A stretch of DNA of 64,000 nucleotides from CBDEUK01 sp965250225 (GTDB taxonomy: Bacteria > Pseudomonadota > Gammaproteobacteria > Eutrophobiales > Eutrophobiaceae). Where the stretch lies: positions 1 to 64,000 of the forward strand of contig CBDFNQ010000029.1 in assembly GCA_965250225.1 (NCBI GenBank). Direction: 5' to 3'. Position 1 is the first letter of the stretch. Each line of letters begins with the position of its first letter. Below, piece by piece: positions 44,767 through 53,115 of this stretch. The translations under genes were made by a program, and so were the position numbers. The notes below the pieces were generated by a model. That model worked only from the letters and a program-made list of their open reading frames with translations. It searched no databases and was not told the origin of the DNA.

Positions 44767-44951
44767 AGCGAAGCAAATTGCTTCGGCATATGCGAAAGAA
44801 CGGTTGTGAGTTGCTACGCGAAGGAGGGAATCACTCATGGTGGCACAACCAAAACTTAAATACCCGATCTGCAATCCCACGCCATACAGAAATCAACGAT
44901 ATTCTAGCAAAGAAAATTTGCAAAGACCTTAACATCCCACCAGCCAAGTAA
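44763..44951 (+). CDS. hicA: HicA-type mRNA interferase toxin
   Basis: 62 residues, normal for HicA. LLRHMRKNGCELLREGGNHSWW contains the dsRBD-like fold with the catalytic His (GGNH), then RSAIPRHTEINDILAKKICKDL closes the domain. HicA cleaves mRNA when HicB is lost. A type II pair next to a variable polysaccharide locus could stabilise the locus. No terminator seen downstream. Confidence 0.87.
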   Translation: MKRSKLLRHMRKNGCELLREGGNHSWWHNQNLNTRSAIPRHTEINDILAKKICKDLNIPPAK

Positions 44952-45407
44952 CACATAACCAATCACTCTATTCAACGTCGAAAAGTGGCGCGAATTAGCT
45001 CAGTAGTTGTTGTGGTTGCCTTATTATGACTGTGCTGTGGATACCGTGGTTTCGTCAGAAATTGCTGGAAAATTTGTTCCAGACATTTTCAACCGAATAT
45101 GTCCTATATTCGTCCTGCATTTCTGACATTTCCACCATCCATGGTATGCCACAGTATGACGGGAGTGTTTAGTCCTGGGCGGGAATGACGGAAAACTGGA
45201 TACCGTGGTCAAGCCACGGTATGACGAGGATTTTATTACTGGACAAGGATTGTTCCAGACAATCCTGTTGCATTTCCGCCTACGCGAGAATGACGGAGGT
45301 GATATGACGGTCTTAAATTATGTGGATTGCGGCCTCCGCCACAATGACGAGGAAAAAAGGTCGCGAGAATGGCGGAAGTGCGCCTTGACCGGGAGGACGG
45401 AACGTGG
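44952..45407. repeat. Gene-free region with short palindromic repeat units
   Basis: 456 bases without a convincing gene. At least three related units are visible: 45034-45048 with its partner near 45140-45162; 45196-45230, a hairpin with perfect 9-base arms ATACCGTGG/CCACGGTAT followed by ATGACGAGG; and 45321-45351, GTGGATTGC..CAATGACGAGG. The GGATACCG..TGACGG pattern recurs at 47926-47988 and 53041-53092, so this is a dispersed family. Open frames here are chance by-products. Confidence 0.75.
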
Positions 45408-45929
45408 TTAATCCAGTTTTTCAATCGACTGAGGGTCGATCTTTAATTTTGCGTGATTTTCAGCAATCTTAAGTAAAATCAATACCCTATCGTTGGAATC
45501 CTTTGATGAAAAGATGGCTTCGTAGCCTTCAAAGGGCCCCTCAGCGATACGCACAGAATCACCTTTTACAAATTCAGTCTTTTTAATCGGATGAATGCCT
45601 TCGTCTGTTTCTTTATTTTTTATGGCTCCAACCAGGGCATCGGGCACTTTCGCAGGCTCCATACCAAAACGCACGAGAGCAGAAACACCCAGGGTTGAAC
45701 GGATAGGACCCCAGTTATCAATCTGATCACTGAGATAGATGAATAAATAACGTGGAAATAAAGGGCCGATACGACGGCTTGATTTACCCCTGATTTTTTT
45801 TAACAGGGATGTCAGCGGTAAATAGGTCTCATACCCCTGTCGTTCAAGGTTTTCTTTCGCAGTTGCTTCCTGATTCGGTTTACAATAAATCAGATACCAA
45901 CTGCGATTGATTGTTTCATCCGTTGCCAA
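45408..45929 (-). CDS. rfaH: RfaH-type NusG-family antiterminator
   Basis: 173 residues. WYLIYCKPNQEATAKENL is the NGN-domain start, GPLFPRYLFIYL and STLGVSALVRFG follow, and a C-terminal KOW region begins at about residue 120 (FVKGDSVRIAEGPFEGY). RfaH binds ops in paused elongation complexes and couples transcription to translation across long operons. The ops at 43794 is its probable target. In Enterobacteria rfaH is unlinked; here it is in the same region. Confidence 0.9.
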   Translation of the reverse strand: MATDETINRSWYLIYCKPNQEATAKENLERQGYETYLPLTSLLKKIRGKSSRRIGPLFPRYLFIYLSDQIDNWGPIRSTLGVSALVRFGMEPAKVPDALVGAIKNKETDEGIHPIKKTEFVKGDSVRIAEGPFEGYEAIFSSKDSNDRVLILLKIAENHAKLKIDPQSIEKLD

Positions 45930-45934
45930 TGTAA

Positions 45935-46546
45935 TTAAGATTTAAGGATGTCGTTTTCTAGATAGGCAATTAAACTATCAACACAATCAGGAATATTGCT
46001 GGTACCCGTATTGATGACTATCTCGGCATTTTCCGGTGCTTCGTAGGGAGAAGAAATTCCCGTGAATTCCGGTATCTCACCCGCCCTTGCTTTTTTATAC
46101 AGCCCTTTGGGGTCGCGTTCTTCACAAATATCCAGATCCGCTTCGGCGTAGACTTCTATAAATTCACCATCATCCACCAAACCACGCACGATATCTCTAT
46201 CCGCTCGAAACGGTGAAATAAACGCGGTCATGACAACAATGCCCGCATCGAGCATGAGTTTACTGACCTCGCCAATACGACGAATATTCTCAACCCGGTC
46301 TTCATCGGAAAACCCAAGATCTTTATTCAGACCATTGCGAACATTATCGCCATCCAGCACATAGGTACGTTTACCCATTTTATTTAGGCGATCTTCCAGC
46401 GCATTAGCCAAGGTAGATTTGCCCGAACCGGATAACCCGGTAAACCAGACGATCGCTCCCTTATGATTGTTTAAGGCTTCTCGTTCTTCTTTCGTAACTG
46501 TGTGTTCATGCCACACAGTATTTTCATTGGTAATTTTTGTTGTCAT
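45935..46546 (-). CDS. cysC: Adenylylsulfate kinase (CysC)
   Basis: 203 residues. Walker A GLSGSGKST at 37-45, YVLDGDNVRNGLNKDLGFS (APS-binding), FISPFRADRD and PKGLYKKARAGEIPEFTG are canonical. It phosphorylates APS to PAPS. No cysN/cysD or PAPS reductase is in the window, so a role in sulfating a glycan is possible, but no sulfotransferase was recognised here. It is five bases from rfaH. Confidence 0.95.
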   Translation of the reverse strand: MTTKITNENTVWHEHTVTKEEREALNNHKGAIVWFTGLSGSGKSTLANALEDRLNKMGKRTYVLDGDNVRNGLNKDLGFSDEDRVENIRRIGEVSKLMLDAGIVVMTAFISPFRADRDIVRGLVDDGEFIEVYAEADLDICEERDPKGLYKKARAGEIPEFTGISSPYEAPENAEIVINTGTSNIPDCVDSLIAYLENDILKS

Positions 46547-46569
46547 TGATTACTTCCTCAAAATAATAA

Positions 46570-47874
46570 TTAACGTCCGACACAGACGTATTGAAAACCC
46601 GCTTCTCTCATGGAATCCGGCTCGTACACATTACGTAAATCGACAAAAACATTTCCCCTCATTAACGATAATATTTTTTTCAAATCCAGTCCTCTATAAA
46701 CGTTCCATTCGGTAAACAAGATCACTGCATCGGCATTTTCAAAGCTCGAATAAATATCCACACAATAATTTACACTGGCAGGCAATAAATCTTTCGCTTC
46801 TTTAACGCCTTGTGGATCGTGCGCATTGATTGCGGCGCCATTCTCGATCAATTTCGGTAAAATCGCCAGTGAAGGTGCATCACGCATATCATCAGTTTCA
46901 GGCTTGAAGGTCAATCCAAGCACGGCGAATGTCTTATCCGATTCATCGCCCCCAACTGCGGAACGAACTTTTTGGATCATCCTGGCCTTTTGTGCCTCAT
47001 TGACTTCAATCACAGATTCAACGATACGGCTAGAGGTTCCATGCTCCTGTGCAGTCCTTACCAGAGCCTTGGTGTCTTTCGGAAAACAGGAACCACCATA
47101 ACCTGGCCCTGCATGCAAAAACTTTCTCCCAATACGCCCATCCAACCCCATCCCTTTGGCAACTGCATGGACATCAGCACCAACCGCTTCACATAACATA
47201 GACATTTCATTAATAAAGCTGATCTTGGTCGCTAAAAACGCATTGGATGCATATTTAATCAATTCAGCACTTTCAAGATCGGTCGTCAGTATTGGCGTTT
47301 CGATCAAATTTAATGGGCGATACAGTTCATGTAATAATTTTTTTGCACGGTCCGATTCGACACCAAGCACTACGCGATCCGGGTGCGTAAAATCAAAAAT
47401 TGCCGCGCCTTCACGTAAAAATTCAGGATTTGAAGCCACATCAAAATCGGCATCGGAATTTTCTTCTTTAATGATCCGTTGAACATTACGTGCAGTGCCT
47501 ACCGGTACCGTTGATTTATCCACGATGACGGTATAACCGGCAAGGTGAGAGGCAATGTCCGTTGCTGCCTGATAGACATAACTCAGATCGGCATAACCCT
47601 CACCTCTCCGAGAGGGGGTGCCTACTGCAATAAAAATCAGATCACTGTCAGCAACGACAGCTTCATAGCGGGTTGCGAATGTTAATCGACCTTCGGCAAC
47701 ATTTTTTTTGACCAGAGCATCAAGTCCTGGTTCGTAAATCGGAATCTCTCCTCGTTCTAGCCGCTTGATTTTTTCTTTATCGACATCCAGACAACAGACA
47801 TCGGCACCGAATTCTGCAAAACAAGTACCGGATACCAATCCGACATAACCAGCGCCTATCATTGTCACTTTCAT
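46570..47874 (-). CDS. ugd: UDP-glucose 6-dehydrogenase
   Basis: 434 residues. MIGAGYVGLVSGTCFAEFG (NAD site), VGTPSRRGEGYADLSYV, NPEFLREGAAIFDF, and the catalytic Cys in GPGYGGSCFPKDTKAL, then LGLTFKPETDDMRDAPS. Oxidises UDP-glucose to UDP-glucuronate for polysaccharide or UDP-sugar branches. Together with the TviB-like dehydrogenase it gives the organism acidic sugar donors. Confidence 0.95.
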   Translation of the reverse strand: MKVTMIGAGYVGLVSGTCFAEFGADVCCLDVDKEKIKRLERGEIPIYEPGLDALVKKNVAEGRLTFATRYEAVVADSDLIFIAVGTPSRRGEGYADLSYVYQAATDIASHLAGYTVIVDKSTVPVGTARNVQRIIKEENSDADFDVASNPEFLREGAAIFDFTHPDRVVLGVESDRAKKLLHELYRPLNLIETPILTTDLESAELIKYASNAFLATKISFINEMSMLCEAVGADVHAVAKGMGLDGRIGRKFLHAGPGYGGSCFPKDTKALVRTAQEHGTSSRIVESVIEVNEAQKARMIQKVRSAVGGDESDKTFAVLGLTFKPETDDMRDAPSLAILPKLIENGAAINAHDPQGVKEAKDLLPASVNYCVDIYSSFENADAVILFTEWNVYRGLDLKKILSLMRGNVFVDLRNVYEPDSMREAGFQYVCVGR

Positions 47875-47925
47875 AAAACGTATTCCTGAAACTATTGATT
47901 ACATATAAACAAATTCTTATCATAT

Positions 47926-47988
47926 GGATACCGGCTCGGAGGCCGGCATGACGGAAGGTTTGTCATTCCGGCCTCCGAGCCGGAATCC
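47926..47988. repeat. Head-to-head pair of palindromic repeat units
   Basis: 63 bases. GGATACCGGCTCGGAGGCCGG at the left is mirrored by the inverse at the right (CCGGCCTCCGAGCCGG..ATCC), so the element can fold into one long hairpin. It lies just past the stop of the TviB-like gene and before ugd, where it could end or stabilise transcripts. Same family as 44952-45407 and 53041-53092. Confidence 0.85.
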
Positions 47989-48000
47989 AGTCATTATTAA

Positions 48001-49287
48001 TTAGAGCCTGAACAACTCAATGCCATCTGGTTTTGTCTCTCGTGGTAACACTGACTTCACATCAAACACAACACCTTTACCATTCTTTAATAATTTCTGA
48101 ATCCCTTCCCACCCGATATCCAGATAATGCTGATGAGGAACCGCGAGAATGATTGCATCTGCTTTTTCCAGATCGCCTTCATCGACCAGATCGATTCCAT
48201 ATTCATCATGTGCTTCTTCTGTTGAAGCCTCTGGATCCGTTATTCGTATATTCACTTCATAGCTTTCAAGTTCTTTAGAGATATCAGTCACACGAGTATT
48301 GCGTAAATCAGGCACGTTCTCTTTAAAGGTAAACCCGAGAATGGTTATGTTACTGGACTTGACGGCTATGCCGGTTTTAATCAAGGCCTTAATAACGCGA
48401 CTCGCAACAAAGCTACCCATCCCATCATTAATCGCTCGCGCGTCCAGGATCATATCAGGGATATAACCTAAAATAGATGCCTTATGGGTCAGGTAATACG
48501 GATCAACACCAATACAATGTCCTCCAACAAGACCCGGACTAAATTTGAGAAAATTCCATTTTGTGCCTGCTGCTACAAGCACATCATTAGTGTCAATGTC
48601 CATTCGTTGAAAAATCATTGCCAGTTCGTTCATCAAAGCAATGTTTAAATCACGTTGTGTATTCTCAATCACCTTACAAGCTTCAGCCACTTTAATGGAC
48701 TGTGCCCTGTGCACACCGGCATCAACAACCGATTCATAAGCCCTGGCAACAATATCCAGTATCTCATCGTTCTGTCCTGAAACCACTTTTGTGATCGTAC
48801 TAAAGGTGTGAACCTTATCGCCGGGATTAATACGTTCAGGTGAATAACCAACAAAGAAATCTTTGCCGCAAACAAGTCCGGATTCTCTTTCCAGGACAGG
48901 AACACAATCTTCTTCCGTCGCCCCGGGGTAGACCGTAGATTCATACACCACGATGTCGCCAACCTTGAGTTGCTTGCCCACGGTTTCTGATGCTTTTAAT
49001 ACCGGAGTCAGATCAGGATTTTTTGCCGAATTGACAGGTGTCGGTACAGCAACAATATGAAAATCTGCTTTTTGAATGTGCGCAGGATCATTGGTAAAAA
49101 CTATGTCTGCTTTTTTCATCAAATCGAGATCAGCTTCGTTAGTGCTGTCCACACCACTTTTTAATTCATCGATACGGCTGACATTCACATCGAAACCAAT
49201 TACCTGTTCTGATTGCCCAAAGGCAACTGCAACTGGAAGACCAACATAACCCAAACCTATGACAGAAATTTTACGACCGTGTGACAT
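48001..49287 (-). CDS. tviB: UDP-N-acetylhexosamine 6-dehydrogenase (TviB/WbpO/VipA family)
   Basis: 428 residues. ISVIGLGYVGLPVAVAFG (NAD site), FHIVAVPTPVNSAKNPDL, YESTVYPGATEEDC, the catalytic Cys in GLVGGHCIGVDPYYL, and ILGFTFKENVPDLRNT are typical of TviB/WbpO. It oxidises UDP-GlcNAc or UDP-GalNAc to the uronic acid. I chose ATG 49287 because GGAG lies seven bases upstream; a TTG at 49317 has no such support. Confidence 0.92.
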   Translation of the reverse strand: MSHGRKISVIGLGYVGLPVAVAFGQSEQVIGFDVNVSRIDELKSGVDSTNEADLDLMKKADIVFTNDPAHIQKADFHIVAVPTPVNSAKNPDLTPVLKASETVGKQLKVGDIVVYESTVYPGATEEDCVPVLERESGLVCGKDFFVGYSPERINPGDKVHTFSTITKVVSGQNDEILDIVARAYESVVDAGVHRAQSIKVAEACKVIENTQRDLNIALMNELAMIFQRMDIDTNDVLVAAGTKWNFLKFSPGLVGGHCIGVDPYYLTHKASILGYIPDMILDARAINDGMGSFVASRVIKALIKTGIAVKSSNITILGFTFKENVPDLRNTRVTDISKELESYEVNIRITDPEASTEEAHDEYGIDLVDEGDLEKADAIILAVPHQHYLDIGWEGIQKLLKNGKGVVFDVKSVLPRETKPDGIELFRL

Positions 49288-49378
49288 TATTGTGCTCCGT
49301 AGTATTCTTTGTGCCAATTAACAAAAGTTTCAATAATCATTGTAATCTGTATATCGGATTGATATTTTATCTCTACAA

Positions 49379-50491
49379 TTAAATAAATGAGTTTGCAACC
49401 AGGCAAATAGAAGCAACCAATGTAAGGTTTGCCTCTGGCCCCACTGCTTCTAGAATATTTATAACTCGATTATAAAATGCTTTATTTTCTAAATCTGTAC
49501 CGTCCAGTAGATTTGAATGGAACTCATATGGAGTGATGTTATATGTTTCCTGCTTATCAGCTGCTGTTTTTCGCAGTTCAACCACCTCTGGAAATTTTTG
49601 TTTTATTTTGGCAAAAAAATAAAACTCTGGCTTTCCACCTCGGAGGAATTCTCGTAGTAACCCAAGAAATCTAATCTCATTTAGTTCTAGACCTAACTCT
49701 TCAAATGCTTCCCGACACACTGCATCTACAATTGCATTATCTTTTTCTAAACTACCATATTTTGATATATCTAACCAATCAACTGCTCCAGCTACTGATG
49801 CTGAGAGACTATTGGTTCGGATTGCTACTTTTGCGCTGCGCTGCTGTACAACAAGCATTCCATCTGATGTTTCCACCAGTAGTACAACACCAATGTGATT
49901 TACCAAAGGGCTGTGGTTGAACACGCCAAGTTTACCTGACAAGCCAGAGATAGTTTCCCTCAAAGTGCTATTCGCCTGAGTGAATTCATGATCCATAGCA
50001 AAATTAGTCGCTAGACTGTCGTAATAAGAACCCTTACTGACCGTAAGCATGTAATTATTATTTTTATCAGTTTCGATACTTCTTAAACTGGCAACTTTTC
50101 CATTATGTAAATGCTTATTCTTTTTTGAGTTTAATTTCTTTATTAATGAATCAACAAAAATTTCAATATTGTCATCAACAGAATACTTTGAAGACTCAGC
50201 CACTATTTTTATTGACTGTGTAAGATCATTACTAACTTGGTTACCATCAATGACCATACTCATTGGTAGACAATATATGTTATTTCCAAAACGATAACTG
50301 CAAGCAATTTCTTTATGGTAGTGCGATACTAATTCGCTGGAAGATAATGATAGATATTTCTCAGCATGCACCTCACCATTTTTTGAAGAAATCCAGGGTT
50401 CAGTTTGTTCCTGAAATATTTTCCTGATGTTGTTATCATTTTCACTAGCAGGAAAATTTGAAACCTTAGTCGTTATGATTTCCCAGGACAT
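49379..50491 (-). CDS. Nudix-domain protein
   Basis: 370 residues. The N-terminal 190 residues show no recognised motif. From about residue 200 a Nudix-type domain follows: VGVVLLVETSDGMLVVQQRS, then a Nudix box with CREAFEELGLEL; the first Gly and Glu of the box are less clear (GAVDWLDISKYGSLE). The end has a hydrophobic stretch (LTLVASICLVANSFI). ATG 50491 has GGAG upstream. It is followed downstream by the gap before the TviB-like gene; role and substrate unknown. Confidence 0.75.
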   Translation of the reverse strand: MSWEIITTKVSNFPASENDNNIRKIFQEQTEPWISSKNGEVHAEKYLSLSSSELVSHYHKEIACSYRFGNNIYCLPMSMVIDGNQVSNDLTQSIKIVAESSKYSVDDNIEIFVDSLIKKLNSKKNKHLHNGKVASLRSIETDKNNNYMLTVSKGSYYDSLATNFAMDHEFTQANSTLRETISGLSGKLGVFNHSPLVNHIGVVLLVETSDGMLVVQQRSAKVAIRTNSLSASVAGAVDWLDISKYGSLEKDNAIVDAVCREAFEELGLELNEIRFLGLLREFLRGGKPEFYFFAKIKQKFPEVVELRKTAADKQETYNITPYEFHSNLLDGTDLENKAFYNRVINILEAVGPEANLTLVASICLVANSFI

Positions 50492-50616
50492 TTTTTCTCC
50501 GCAAGTGAATCAAGCATCTAACGACCGCGACAATATATCTGCCACTTCATCACAACTCTCTTCTCTAAACAGTCTGTGCTGAAGATTTATTGGGTTTAGC
50601 TTAGCCTTTTTCACAT

Positions 50617-50645
50617 ATAAAAAAAGAGGCATAAAGCCTCTCTTA
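50617..50645 (-). terminator. Rho-independent terminator after the tRNA genes
   Basis: On the minus strand a hairpin AGAGGC-TTTAT-GCCTCT (50625-50641) is followed by a run of seven T (50618-50624). It is 12 bases past the 3' end of tRNA-Glu and probably ends the tRNA transcript. Confidence 0.85.
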
Positions 50646-50657
50646 TTATTTTATAAA

Positions 50658-50733
50658 TGGCGTCCCCAAGGGGAGTCGAACCCCTGTTGCCGAGATGAAA
50701 ACCCGGTGTCCTAGGCCTCTAGACGATGGGGAC
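50658..50733 (-). tRNA. tRNA-Glu (TTC)
   Basis: 76 bases including encoded CCA. Acceptor GTCCCCA/TGGGGAC-GCCA, D-arm TCGTCTAGAGGCCTAGGA, anticodon stem CCGGG/CTCGG with loop TTTTCAT (anticodon TTC), and T-arm with GTTCGACTC. It sits next to gltX, the gene of its own synthetase. Confidence 0.95.
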
Positions 50734-50796
50734 ATAATATGGATGTCCTAAATATTTTCCTTTGCTATATCCCTTGAGATTTTCTGGGCTATTAAT

Positions 50797-50872
50797 TGGT
50801 GGAGCCAGGCGGGATCGAACCGCCGACCTCTACACTGCCAGTGTAGCGCTCTCCCAGCTGAGCTATGGCCCC
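50797..50872 (-). tRNA. tRNA-Ala (GGC)
   Basis: 76 bases including encoded CCA. Acceptor GGGGCCA/TGGCTCC-ACCA with the G-T pair typical of alanine tRNA, D-arm TAGCTCAGCTGGGAGAGC, anticodon stem CTACA/TGTAG with loop CTGGCAG (anticodon GGC), T-arm with GTTCGATCC. Likely co-transcribed with tRNA-Glu. Confidence 0.95.
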
Positions 50873-50915
50873 AGCAGCGGAAAGCGGTGAAATGTACGTG
50901 AGGCTTTGGTTGCTG

Positions 50916-52316
50916 TCAAGATGCAGCCCTCTGTTTCATAAACTCCAACGCTTTATCCAGTCTTTGCAGGGTTTTTTCCTTACCGACCAACCTCAACGTG
51001 ACATCAATCGACGGTGAAACACCCGAACCCGTCACTGCCACACGTAAGGGCTGACCTAATTTACCAATCTTCAATTCCAACGCATCGGCTGCCGCAAGGA
51101 TAACTTGATGTAGGGTTTCATCTTTCCATTGTTCCAGGCTCGACAAGGATTCTCTTAACTGATTCATGGCTGGCAAAATGACCGGACGTAAATGTTTTTT
51201 TGCTGCATTGGCATCGAACACATCAAAGTCCTGATAAAAACAGCGGCTTTGTTCAATAATTTCCTGCAAGGTCTTGCAACGTTGTTTTTGCACCTCCAAC
51301 ACGTCCACCAGATCCGGGCCGTTTGCAATATCATAATCAAGCATAGGAGTGATCAAGGCTTGTAGTTTGGCGTTATCGATCTGAGCCAAATATTGCTGAT
51401 TGAGCCAAAGTAATTTATCGGGATTAATGGCAGATGCCGATTTATTCACATCGGCAATATCAAATAACTCAATCATTTCAGCCACGGAGAAAATTTCCTT
51501 ATCGCCATGTGACCAACCGAGTCGAACCAGATAATTCAACAGGGCTTCAGCCAGATACCCGTCATCCTGATACTGTAAAACGCTTGCAGCACCATCTCGT
51601 TTGGAGAGTTTCTTTCCATCCGGACCCAGGATCATTGGAAGATGTGCGTACTTTGGACATTCCGCATTCAAGGCTGTGAGAATATTCAATTGCCTTGGCG
51701 TATTGTTGAGATGATCATCACCACGAATCACATGAGTAATTTCCATGTCCATATCATCAATGGCCGCTGTAAAATTATAAGTAGGTGTTCCATCCGAACG
51801 AGCGATGATCAAATCATCCAGCTCTTTGTTTTGAAAAATCACATCCCCTTGTATCAAATCCTCAACCAGTACCTCGCCTTCCAGAGGATTCTTAAAGCGT
51901 ACAACCGGATCGATACCCTTAGGGGGAGTGTCTTTCCTATCACGCCAGTAACCATCGTACCGAGGCTTTTCTCCTTTCGCCATTGCTGCTTCACGCATGA
52001 CATCGACTTCTTCTTTTGTGCAATAACAAAGATAGGCCTTGTCTTCATCAAGCAATTGTTGAATCACTTCTTTGTAGCGGTCAAAGCGTGAGGTTTGATA
52101 AACAAGTGGCATATCTGCCTCGAGACCCAACCATTTCATTCCTTCTAAAATGATCTCGACGGCTTCATCGGTTGAGCGCTCTCGATCGGTATCCTCAATC
52201 CTTAGAACGAATTCACCGCCGTATCTTTTTGCGTATAACCAGGAAAACAGTGCTGTGCGTATACCACCGATATGCAACATTCCTGTGGGGCTGGGAGCAA
52301 AACGTGTCTTAATCAT
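50916..52316 (-). CDS. gltX: Glutamyl-tRNA synthetase
   Basis: 466 residues, normal length. FAPSPTGMLHIGGIRTALF has the HIGH-class motif (HIGG), KLSKRDGAASV is the KMSKS equivalent, and RFKNPLEGEVLVEDLIQGDV and GDDHLNNTPRQLN are family motifs. Class I synthetase charging tRNA-Glu; core gene. Confidence 0.97.
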   Translation of the reverse strand: MIKTRFAPSPTGMLHIGGIRTALFSWLYAKRYGGEFVLRIEDTDRERSTDEAVEIILEGMKWLGLEADMPLVYQTSRFDRYKEVIQQLLDEDKAYLCYCTKEEVDVMREAAMAKGEKPRYDGYWRDRKDTPPKGIDPVVRFKNPLEGEVLVEDLIQGDVIFQNKELDDLIIARSDGTPTYNFTAAIDDMDMEITHVIRGDDHLNNTPRQLNILTALNAECPKYAHLPMILGPDGKKLSKRDGAASVLQYQDDGYLAEALLNYLVRLGWSHGDKEIFSVAEMIELFDIADVNKSASAINPDKLLWLNQQYLAQIDNAKLQALITPMLDYDIANGPDLVDVLEVQKQRCKTLQEIIEQSRCFYQDFDVFDANAAKKHLRPVILPAMNQLRESLSSLEQWKDETLHQVILAAADALELKIGKLGQPLRVAVTGSGVSPSIDVTLRLVGKEKTLQRLDKALEFMKQRAAS

Positions 52317-52340
52317 CTGAGTATCTCTGAAAATGTCTTT

Positions 52341-52994
52341 TTATCGCGATACTAAATCAGGGAAGACCCAGGGAGTGATTTTCTTTTGGCGCATTTCATA
52401 GTCTTTGATCTGATCGGCATGTTCTAATGTTATACCAATATCATCCAGCCCCTGTAACAAACGATTTTTTAATTCGGCATCTATGTCAAACGGGATCGCA
52501 TCACCACCAGGAGTCTCAATCACTTGCTCTTCGAGTTTAATACTCAAGCTATATCCTTCAGTAGCAAAGACAGTATTAAATAAGTCATCGACAGTCTCAG
52601 GCTCTAGTGTGATTAACAAAAGACCATTCTTAAATGCATTACTAAAAAAAATATCCGCGAAGCTATTACCAATGATGCAACGAATACCATAATCATCAAA
52701 TGCCCAAACCGCATGTTCACGTGAGGAACCACAGCCAAAATTTTCTCGGGTTAAAAGAATTTCAATATTTTTATAACGTGGTTGATTCAAAATAAAATCG
52801 GGATTCAATCTACGCTGTGAATTATCGCTATCCGGCAAACCCGGATCCAGATAACGGTCTTCATCAAATAAATTGGGACCAAAACCAGAGCGTTTAATGG
52901 ATTTTAAATATTGCTTGGGAATGATCGCATCGGTATCGACATTAGGTCTGTCAATCGGTGCAACGATTCCACTGAAACTGTTAAATTTTTTCAT
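52341..52994 (-). CDS. leuD: 3-isopropylmalate dehydratase small subunit
   Basis: 217 residues. APIDRPNVDTDAIIPKQYLK, the substrate-binding loop NFGCGSSREHAVWA, and IGNSFADIFFSNAFKNG match LeuD. It works with LeuC in leucine synthesis. It follows leuC with a 121-base gap that holds a palindromic repeat unit. Confidence 0.96.
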   Translation of the reverse strand: MKKFNSFSGIVAPIDRPNVDTDAIIPKQYLKSIKRSGFGPNLFDEDRYLDPGLPDSDNSQRRLNPDFILNQPRYKNIEILLTRENFGCGSSREHAVWAFDDYGIRCIIGNSFADIFFSNAFKNGLLLITLEPETVDDLFNTVFATEGYSLSIKLEEQVIETPGGDAIPFDIDAELKNRLLQGLDDIGITLEHADQIKDYEMRQKKITPWVFPDLVSR

Positions 52995-53040
52995 TGTTAT
53001 TTGCCATTAATCATTTCTCATAGCTTGCTTATCATTCTCA

Positions 53041-53092
53041 ATGGATACCGGCTTCCCCGTTTTCACGAGGACAGGCTTGGCCGGTATGACGG
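53041..53092. repeat. Palindromic repeat unit between leuC and leuD
   Basis: Begins ATGGATACCGGC and ends CCGGTATGACGG. The ends are inverted and match the family at 47926-47988. The middle 25 bases differ. Placed within an operon, it may affect the leuC/leuD expression ratio. Confidence 0.75.
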
Positions 53093-53115
53093 TGTTGTTT
53101 GTTTTTCATCTATTG

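Noticed and set aside
44989..45012. tRNA-like start (GCGAATTAGCTCAGTAG)
   Set aside because: It looks like an acceptor and D-arm, but no anticodon arm or T-arm follows. Chance or a very small relic.
45024..45424. Short open frames of 60-70 codons on both strands
   Set aside because: They consist of palindromic repeat units and have no ribosome sites or family features.
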